DNA from: Mycteria americana
Lineage: Eukaryota > Chordata > Aves > Ciconiiformes > Ciconiidae
NCBI RefSeq assembly: GCF_035582795.1
Contig: NC_134365.1
Span: 222,907,887-222,971,886, forward strand
Reading direction: 5' to 3'
Length of the DNA: 64,000 nt
In this document: in pieces, positions 56,330-64,000 of the stretch
Position numbering within the stretch: the first letter of the stretch is position 1
Layout of the letters: each line of letters begins with the position of its first letter
Translations under genes and position numbers: made by a program
Notes under the pieces: model-generated
The model's input: the letters and a program-made list of their open reading frames with translations, nothing else
What the model was told of the DNA's origin: nothing
Database searches by the model: none

Positions 56330-58718
56330 AACACAAGGACATCAATGCTGGGCCAGGAAATACCCCAGTGGAAGGACTGGGACAGTGTGCCAAAGCGGCA
56401 GCAGTACCTGAGGGAAGCCTCTGGATCACAGACCCTGGGTCTCACAAGGAACTTCAATTTCCCAGGCCAAGCAGGGATGACACACAGCTGGATCCGCTGT
56501 TCACTAGCAAGGGAGAACGGACTGAGGATGTGGTAATCAGTGGTAGCCTGGGCTGTAGTGACCATGAAGTAGCAGTGTTCAGGATCCTAAAGGGAGCAAG
56601 GAAGGAGAGTAGCAGAGTACAAACCCTGGACTTCAAGCAAGACTTCAGCTTATACAGGGAACTGGTAGGTGGGAGGGATCCCATGGGAGGCAGGTCTGAA
56701 GGCCAAGGGAGCTCAGGAAAGCTGGCAAGCCTTCAGGACAGCATACTCCAGGCACAAGAACAGTCCATCCCAGTACTCAGGAAAACAAGGAGACATATCA
56801 GCAGATGGCCTTGGCTAAAGAGGGACCTTAGGGCTAAGCTGCAATGCAAAAAAGCAGCATATGGGAGGTGGACACAGAGGCAAGCTACAAAGGAGGAATT
56901 TATAGACATTGCCCAGGCATGTAGGGATGGTATCAGGAAAGTAAAAAAGTTCAAGTGGGGTTGAGACTTGCAAGGAAAATTGTGGGTGCTAAGAAGAGCC
57001 TCTACCACTCCATTGGTAGTAAAAGGCTGAATAAGGGCCCATTTCTAAATGCAGTGGGTGATTTAGTGACAGCAGACACAGATAAGACTGAGACACTCAA
57101 TGCCTCCTTTACCTCAGTCTTCACCAACAAGGTCTCCCAGGCCTCCATGCTTTTTGAAAGAGTTCAGAGAGCTACCAGACAGGGATGAAGACTGAGTCAG
57201 GATTTCTTCAGTGAACTTGATCTATACAAATCCATGGGATCCAACAGGCTGCATCAATGGATACTGACAGAAATAGACTTGCAGGGCTGCTCTTTCAAAT
57301 ATGGTGGAGATCAGGGGAGATCCCTAACAACTGGAGGAAAGAAAATATTGTACCCCACCTTCAAAAAAGGCCAAAAGGATGACCTGAGGATCTATGCTCT
57401 TGTCAGCCACACTTTGGTCCCTGGGAGAATCATGGAGCCCAAGACTGGAGCATGTTTTTGGCCCATGGAGGAGCCTGGGAGGGGAACAGCCAGCACGGAT
57501 TGACTGTCCTGTTTGCTTTCTGTGATGCAATGATGGGATCTGTGGTTGAAGGGATGACAGCTGTGGATGAAAATTGCCTGGACTTTAAGAAGGCTTTTGA
57601 CACCTTCTCCCACAATCCTCATATCCCAGGCAGGGTGTTATGGTTTGGAGGGCTGGACAACCGGGTGGGTAAAAAACAGGTTGGAGGGTTGGGCTCAGAG
57701 GGTGGTGGTTCATGAGCTGTGCTCTGCCTGGAGGCAGGTGACAAGTGGAGCACCACAGGGACCAGCCTGGGGACCTCTCCTGCTTAACATCTTCAGCGAT
57801 GACCCAGCGCAGGCACAGAGTGCACGCTCGTCACGGTTACAAATGACACCAGCCTGGGGAGGGGGAAGCAGCTGATGCGCTCGAGGGCAGGACTGCACCC
57901 CGAGGGCCTCTGGCAGGCGGGAGGAATGGGCCGACAGGAACTGCATGAAACTCAGCAAGGACAAATGCCAAGTCCTGCTCTGGGAAGCAGAGCACTAACA
58001 GCACAGGCTGGGACCACCAGGCTGGGGAAGCAGCTCCGGGGAAAATGTCCTGGGGGTCTGGGTGGGCAGCGAGCAGGACATGAGCCACAGTGCACCCTGG
58101 CAGCAAGGAGAGCCCAGCAGCACCCTGGCCTGTGTGAACAGGGGCACAGCCAGGAGGTCAAGGGCAGGGCTTATCCTCCCCTCCACTCAGCCCTTGCTAA
58201 ACCACATTGAGACACCACATCTAGTTTTGGGCCCCCACTACAGGAAAGACCTTGACAAACTGCAGCGAGTTCAGGGGGGGCCACTGAGCCGGTCAGGGGC
58301 TGGAGCACCTGCCCTGTGAGGAGCTGCTGAGGGACTGGGGCTTGCTCAGCCTTCAGGAGAGAGGGCTGCAGACCTAACAGCAAGCTGCCAACACCGACGG
58401 GGAGCTTATCAAGGAAACAGAGCCAGGCTCTTCACAGTGGTGCACGACAGGAGAACAAGAGACCGCAGGCATCGGCTGAAATGATAATGTCAGGCTGGAT
58501 ACAGGGGAAAGATTTTTCCCTGTGAGGACCGTCCAGTATTGGAGCAGGTTGCTGAGAGAGGCGGTGCAGCCTCCATCCTTGGAGGTTTTCAAGACGCTAC
58601 TGGATGAGGCTGTGAGCAGCCTTGTCTGACCCCACAGCTGCCCCTGCTTCCAGCAGGAGGTTGGACCAGAGACCTCCCAAGGTCTTTCCAATCTGAATTA
58701 CTCTGTGACTCAGTGATC
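56330..58718 (+). mobile_element. Long degenerate CR1 LINE (ORF2 to 3' end)
   Basis: Reading 5' to 3', the plus strand encodes broken pieces of CR1 ORF2 in order. The end of the endonuclease domain (GSLGCSDHEVAVFRILKG) and its linker (RVQTLDFKQDFSLYREL) lie near 56540-56680. Next come QATKEEFIDIAQACRDGIRK near 56880, the reverse transcriptase start (TDKTETLNASFTSVFTNK) near 57080, [11 protein letters not shown] near 57590, and [19 protein letters not shown] near 57745. The C-terminal PHYRKDLDKLQRVQ lies near 58240. The copy ends with a CR1-like 3'UTR by 58718. Frameshifts and stops are frequent. The left boundary is approximate; CR1 similarity is clear from about 56490. Confidence 0.88.
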
Positions 58719-60884
58719 CACCTGTTGCACCCTTTCCCCAGCACAGGCTATTGGACACCAGTAAAGCAGCTTATTCTGCAATACAGAACTTCGCTCTGCT
58801 GTACTAGAGCTGCTCTTTGGCTCCTTGTCCAGCACTCAATGTAGCCCTGTGCTATACGGCCCTTTATTTTGAACATTGTAGGATCCCTATCCCAGGACTC
58901 ACAACTGTTGCACACTCAGCAGCAGCCCCGGATTTGCTGCAGCAAATCCAGCCAGTTCCAGCAAAAGATGCCCGCCCCTCTCTTCTCCCAGTCACACACA
59001 GGCTAGTTTACAATTTTTCCTTTGAACCCATGCACTCCTTTCCTGTGCCCATGGGGCTGGGCAAATGCAAGGCATTTGGGAGGGCTCCAGCAACACAGTC
59101 CCCAAATCCCTGTTAATCTTATAGGCAGAGGGCTGCAGGACTAGTTGGGTTTTCCTCAGATATCTGTGTCCCTACAAGAGGGCAGGAGCCTTGCACCGAA
59201 CCAAAGGTGTACAGCACCCTAGCATCCCTCCACATGCATATGTGGCTCTGCAGCTGCCCTCACTGCTATTCATAACTCACAGCAGGGGTCACAGCATGCT
59301 GAGGTCCAGTGGGGAACAACAACAGGTACAGATTCCCAGGAGGTCTTTCCAACAGAATCTACACGTCCCAGACACATAAACACGCAGTGACACTCCCAGA
59401 CACTGCAAACAACAGTGATTCAATATATTACGTCCTACAAAGCCTCCACTCACCAGTGTCACATAGCAGAATGCACACATGTTCATGTGCTCATTCTCTG
59501 TTTCCTTAACCTCACCTGCAGGCTGCTTCTTGTCTTGCAGCACTGCCTTGGCTTCACTGTTCCCCTGCACTAAGTGTGGGCCCATCTCTAGCACCTCCTG
59601 AACTTCTGCCTTGGGTGTTTTCACAGTTCCAGCATGTCCAGGGTCCATCTTTCATACAACTCTTTCCACTTCTAGGTCCTAGCAAGGGTAAAGCCTCCTC
59701 GTGCTGGCACATGCTGGGCGTTCCCACATGATACATAGCCAAAGAGAGAAAATACTCACTGGGGAAGGGAGAAAGAAGCATGAACCAACCCCTTTCCCAA
59801 GGGCCATCAGACACCCACTGTATTTGGCTTGGAACAAGTTTATACTAAGGCAAAAGACAGCAGTGGTCAGCAGGATCCTGTGCCCTTCATTAGTTAATGT
59901 TTCAGTCCTAGTTCATACTTGCGTCCTAACAAGATAGGCTGGCAATTTTAAGCTTATTTGGAAATAGGTTGTATGCTTGGGTTTTGTTGTTTCCTCCTTA
60001 CACCAGACAAGGGAAATAAGAAGAGAATACAAGAGAGAACAAGTGACACACTGTGCAGCAGCACAGACCAAGAGCTGGGCTGCAAAGGAAAACCTGATGG
60101 AGGGAAATTAAGATTTTGCATACTAAACACGTGAAGCAAGAGGAGGGAGCCGGGGAGGATATGCTACTTCAGTATGACAGAACAACCTGAACCAGAGGCC
60201 AGCATCCTGGTGCTGCTAAAGGAAGCAGACAACCTGGAGACCCAGCTGGAGTTCAGGGGCTGGAGACTGAGTCCAGGGCCAGAAACCAACAGCATCCTTA
60301 GGGGAAAAGCTGCATTTCACTGCAGATTTTGGAGACAAGATGTTTAGTATAGGCAGTTGCTAATCAGTGCTGCAGCCACACCCCAGAGCAGGATCAGGGA
60401 GCAGGGACAAAGGCACTCAAATGCTGACAGCTGCTGAGTGGGCAGTGAGCCCTTACAGACAAGCCCAGCAGGATGTTTTGTACATTGGGCAGCCTCTCCA
60501 TGTCTACAGAAGTTGTTTGTGACCACTATAAAAAGGCTGAGGATGTTCTCAAGTCTATATGCATGACAAACAGTGAATATTTAGAGACGTGATTAGTCAG
60601 ATACTGTAAACTCAGACTTAGGAATATCACGACAGTCATGTGAACGCTAGTATGTAAAAGGAATGCCAGCAGAAGAAACGTGCTAACTGAAAAGCACACA
60701 AAAATGAAAAATGTTAAAATAAAATAGCTACAGTTTGGCTATCTGTGTGCCAGGGAGGAGAACTGGGAAAGGCCTAAAGGATGAGAGGCAGGAGGAAAAG
60801 GGATAGGACAGTAAATGCAAAGGGAACTGCACAGTGCAGTGGTAGCACAAGGCTGGGATATGCTACTGTTGTTTTTGCATTAAA
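58719..60884. other. DCHS1 intron 2, between CR1 copies
   Basis: This is moderately AT-rich DNA with no exon, RNA gene or repeat that I recognise. Confidence 0.5.
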
Positions 60885-60988
60885 AATCATAGAATCATAG
60901 AATAGTTTGGGTTGGAGGGGACTTTTAAAGGTCATCTAGTCCAACCCCTCTGCAATGAGCAGGGACATCTTCAACTAGATCAGGTTGC
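60885..60988 (-). mobile_element. Short CR1 LINE 3'-end fragment, antisense
   Basis: The plus strand reads AATCATAGAATCATAGAATA, then GTTTGGGTTGGAGGGGAC and CATCTAGTCCAACCCC, and stops after CTAGATCAGGTTGC. This is the reverse complement of an avian CR1 3' terminus truncated to about 100 bp. Confidence 0.92.
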
Positions 60989-61149
60989 CGATGTCAAGTT
61001 GGGAAAAGAAACTGGATGAAAGTGACAGACAAAATACATTATTCCTTTCATATAAGGGATGCAAATGAAATGGCATGTGCCCCCTGGGGCCCAAGAATGT
61101 GTTAAGGAAGCCAGGGGATGAACCTGATGCTGTGCTTTCAAGACTTTTC

Positions 61150-62486
61150 TTTGACAGGTATAGAAGCAGTTCATCTTGAGTGCGCTCAACAGGCATGTGC
61201 AGGCCAACCAGGGGATCAGGCCCAGCCAGCATGGGTTCATGAAAGGCAGGTCCTGCTTGACCAGCCTGACCTCCTTCTATGACCAGGTGACCCACCTAGT
61301 GGATGAGGGAAAGGCTGTAGATGTTATCTGCCTAGACTTTAGTAAAGCCTTTGACATGGTTTCCCACAGCATTGGTCTCCCATAGAGAAGCTGGCAGCTC
61401 ATGGCTTAGGCGGGTGTACTCTTTGCTGGGTAAAAAACTGGCTGGATGGCAAAGCCCAGAGAGTTGTGGTGCATGGAGTTAAATCCAGTTGGCGGCCAGT
61501 CACAAGTGGTGTTCCCCAGGGCTCAGTTTTGGGGCCAGTCTTGTTTAATATCTTTATCAATGATCTGGATGAGGGGATCGAATGCGCCCTCAGTAAGTTT
61601 GCAGATGACACCAAATTGGGCAGGAGTGTCGATCTGCTTGAGGGTAGGAAGGCTCTGCAGAGGGACCTGGACAGGCTGGATCGATGGGCTGAGGTCAATT
61701 GTCTGAGGTTCAACAAGGCCAAGTGTCAGGTCCTGCGCTTGGGTCACAACAACCCCCTGCAACACTACAGGCTTGGGGAAGAGTGGCTGGAAAGCTGCCC
61801 GGCAGAAAAAGACCTGGGGGTGCTGGCTGACAGCCCGCTGAAAATGAGCCAGCAGTGTGCCCAGGTGGCCAAGAAAGCCAAGAGCATCCTGGCTTGTATC
61901 AGGAATAGTGTGGCCAGCAGGAGTAGGGCAGGGATCATGCCCCTGTACTCGCCACTGGTGAGGCCGCACCTTGAATACTGTGTTCAGTTTTGGGCCCCTC
62001 ACTACAAGAGAGACATTGAGGTGCTGGAGCGTGTCCAAAGAAGGGCAACGAAGCTGGTGAAGGGTCTAGAGAACAAGTCTGATGAGGAGTGGCTGAGGGA
62101 ACTGGGATTGTTTAGTGTGGAGAAGCAGAGGCTCGGGGGAGACGTTATTGCTCTCTACAACTACCTGAAAGGAGGTTGTAGCAAGGTGGGTGTCAGTCTC
62201 TTCTCCCAAGTAACTAGTGGTAGTACAAGAGGAAATGGCCTCAAGTTGCGTCAGGAGAGGTTTAGATTGGATATTAGGAAAAATTTCTTTACTGAAAGGG
62301 TTGTCAAGCATTGGAACAGGCTGCCCAGAGAGGTGGTGGAGTCACCATCCCTGGAGGAGTTCAAAAAAATGTGTATATGTGGCACTTCAGGACATGGTTT
62401 AGTAGGCATGGAGGTGTTGGGTTGACGGTTGAACTAGATGATCCTAGAGGTCTTTTCCAACCTTAATGATTCTACGATTCTATTAA
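61150..62486 (+). mobile_element. CR1 LINE with long open reverse-transcriptase frame, 5'-truncated
   Basis: The insertion starts within the reverse transcriptase region (SALNRHVQANQGIRPSQHG) and keeps [12 protein letters not shown]. It then shifts frame and hits a stop near 61385. From 61466 to 62425 a 319-codon frame remains open, with [20 protein letters not shown], the catalytic FADDTK and [19 protein letters not shown]. The 3'UTR ends in GATGATCCTAGAGG, then CCTTAATGATTCTACGATTC. It is the youngest-looking copy in the window but cannot be active, because it lacks ORF1, the endonuclease and the 5' part of the polymerase. Confidence 0.94.
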
Positions 62487-62599
62487 GAGGCTGCTACCAC
62501 AGAGGGACTCAGGGAATACATCTGGGGCATTTTCTGCTGAAATCACTAACTGATCATTGTAATTACATGAAAACATAGCTGTTTGTTTGCATTCAATTC

Positions 62600-63540
62600 C
62601 CAACTGGATCTGAATCTGGCAAGGGATGTCAGAGTCAAGAAGAAGGGCTTCTATAAGTGCATAGGTGACAAAAGGAAGGCTAGGGAAAATGTAGGCCCAC
62701 AGCTAAAGGAGATGGGGGACCTGGTGAGACAGGACATGTAAAAGACTTGGGTACTTAATGCCTTCTTTCCCTCAGTCTTTACTAGTAAGACCAATCTTCA
62801 GGAATCCCAGGTACCAGAGACTGGGGTGAAGGCTAGAGCAAGAAAGATGTACCCTTGGTTGAAGAGGATCAGGTCAGTGAATTCTTAAGCAAACTGGACA
62901 TACATAAGTCCATGGGCCCTGATGGGATGCACCCACAAGTCCTAAGGGACCTGGCAGATGTCATTGTGAGGACACTCTCAATAATTGCTCAGTCATAGTG
63001 TTTGGGAGATGTCACTCCTATCTTCAGGAAGAGTAAGCAGGAGCACCCAGGTAACTACAGACCAGTTAGCCTCACCTTGATCCCTGGGAAAGTGATGGAG
63101 CAGCTAATCCTGGAAACCATTTCCATGCACAGGAAGGACAAGAAAATCATCAGGAGTAGTCAGCATGGCTTCACCCAAGGGGAAGTCATGCCTGACTAAC
63201 TTGATAAATGGCTGGCCTGGTGGATATTGTCTACCTGGACTTCAGTAAGGCCTTTGACACTGTGTCCCATAAGATCCCCATAGACAAGCTGTTGATGAAT
63301 GGGCTGGATGAGCAGACAGTAAGGTGGATTGAAAACTGGCTGAATGGCTCGGCCTAGAGAGTGGTGATCAGCGGTACAAAGTCTACTTGGAGGCCAATAG
63401 CTAGTGGTGTACCCCAGGGGTCAGTACTAGGTCCAGTCCTGTTTAAAATCTTCATTAATGATCTAGATGATGGGGTAGAGTGTACCTTCAGCACATTTGC
63501 TGATGACTCCAAATTGGAAGGAGTGGCTGATTCCCAGACG
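62600..63540 (+). mobile_element. CR1 LINE fragment (central ORF2), 3'-interrupted
   Basis: Broken reading frames follow CR1 ORF2: KKKGFYKCIGDKRKARENVG, NAFFPSVFTSKT, then [43 protein letters not shown] and [20 protein letters not shown]. The match stops abruptly after [10 protein letters not shown] near 63530, where a CR1 5' region begins. Several stop codons are present, so it is a dead copy. Confidence 0.9.
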
Positions 63541-64000
63541 GAGCTCCCACGAAAACATGCGGCCACCCAGGTCTCAGGCTGCAGGGAGTGCCTGGGCCTC
63601 TTGCTGTTCACGCATGGCAGCCGTGCGGACAGCTGTGTGAGGTGTGACCAGGTGGATGATTTGCTCTGCATGGTGGCAGAGCTACGGGAGGAGGTAGAAA
63701 AGTTAAGGAGCATCAGGGAGGCTGAGAAAGAGATCGACTGATGGTGCCATGCTCTGCCCAACCTGAGACAGGAACAGGAGCAGCAGCAGCCACCAGTAAG
63801 AACCCACGATCAAGGGGATCCTCTATCCCCCCCCCACTGGGCTGAAGGCAGCAGCTCAAAGGAGGAGAGTGAATGGAGGCGAGTCCACGCTCGTGGCGGC
63901 AGGCGAAGGCCCTCCCTGCCCACCTCGCCTCCCCAGGTCCCTCCGTACAAGAGGTATGAGGCCCTGGAGGTGGAAGGGCAGTCAATGGAGGATGGGGACG
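63541..64000 (+). mobile_element. CR1 LINE 5' region / ORF1 start, running off the right edge
   Basis: The sequence encodes a Cys-containing start ([20 protein letters not shown]) followed by a short coiled-coil-like part ([15 protein letters not shown]), which resembles the beginning of CR1 ORF1. The frame then stops at a TGA (63739-63741) where other CR1 copies, as I remember them, have a Trp codon. The CR1-like text continues to the end of the window, so a longer element probably extends to the right. Confidence 0.75.

Noticed and set aside
61466-62425. 319-aa frame as a host gene
   Set aside because: Its motifs ([25 protein letters not shown]) are those of CR1 ORF2, and it ends at a CR1 3'UTR.
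51059-64000. DCHS1 exon 2 or exon 1
   Set aside because: No DxNDN, LDRE or signal-peptide-like frame was found on the minus strand here.
1-64000. CRISPR arrays, operons, phage or defence systems
   Set aside because: The window is intron-containing vertebrate DNA. The tandem repeats present lack spacer structure, and no prokaryotic gene was seen.

Overview
The window is vertebrate genomic DNA, most likely from a bird. It carries four spliced genes with canonical GT-AG introns and no prokaryotic signals. Many introns are short and GC-rich. The interspersed repeats are almost all CR1 LINEs, including copies ending in the (ATTCTATG)n-type tail usual in birds. The gene order ILK (+), TAF10 (-), TPP1 (-), DCHS1 (-) is the order I know from human 11p15.4, so this is a conserved syntenic block. 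The species cannot be fixed from the sequence alone.

Layout. Positions 1-2286 are a G-rich, repeat-like flank, probably ILK intron 1 or upstream DNA. ILK follows, with 12 coding exons between 2298 and 7113 that join without a break into 452 codons, plus a poly(A) signal at 7629. TAF10 converges on it from the minus strand (five exons, 8262-10190, 208 aa). TPP1 lies head-to-tail behind TAF10 (13 exons, 10450-16917, 577 aa). Only about 170 bp separate the TPP1 poly(A) signal from the TAF10 start codon, inside one CpG-rich block. The TPP1 start sits in a second CpG-rich block with E-box/CLEAR-like motifs just upstream. From 17.4 to 25.3 kb there is intergenic DNA that may include the DCHS1 3'UTR. 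From 25.3 to 51.1 kb lies DCHS1, with 19 coding exons that correspond to human exons 3-21 and encode 2682 aa. They run from about the sixth cadherin repeat to the C-terminus. The 5' part of DCHS1 (signal peptide and roughly the first five cadherin repeats) is not in the window. From 51.1 kb to the right edge is a large first-half intron holding a cluster of CR1 insertions.

Function. The genes are neighbours by conserved synteny and do not form a pathway. ILK is the pseudokinase scaffold of integrin adhesions. TAF10 is a histone-fold subunit of TFIID and SAGA. TPP1 is a lysosomal serine carboxyl tripeptidyl peptidase. DCHS1 is the giant protocadherin partner of FAT4 in planar polarity and Hippo signalling. 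I found no unknown multi-gene system. The observations most worth checking are the TPP1 promoter motifs, the absent DCHS1 exon 2 with its CR1-rich intron, a GDDG variant at the TPP1 oxyanion site, a possible long DCHS1 3'UTR, and a CR1 5' region entering at the right edge.
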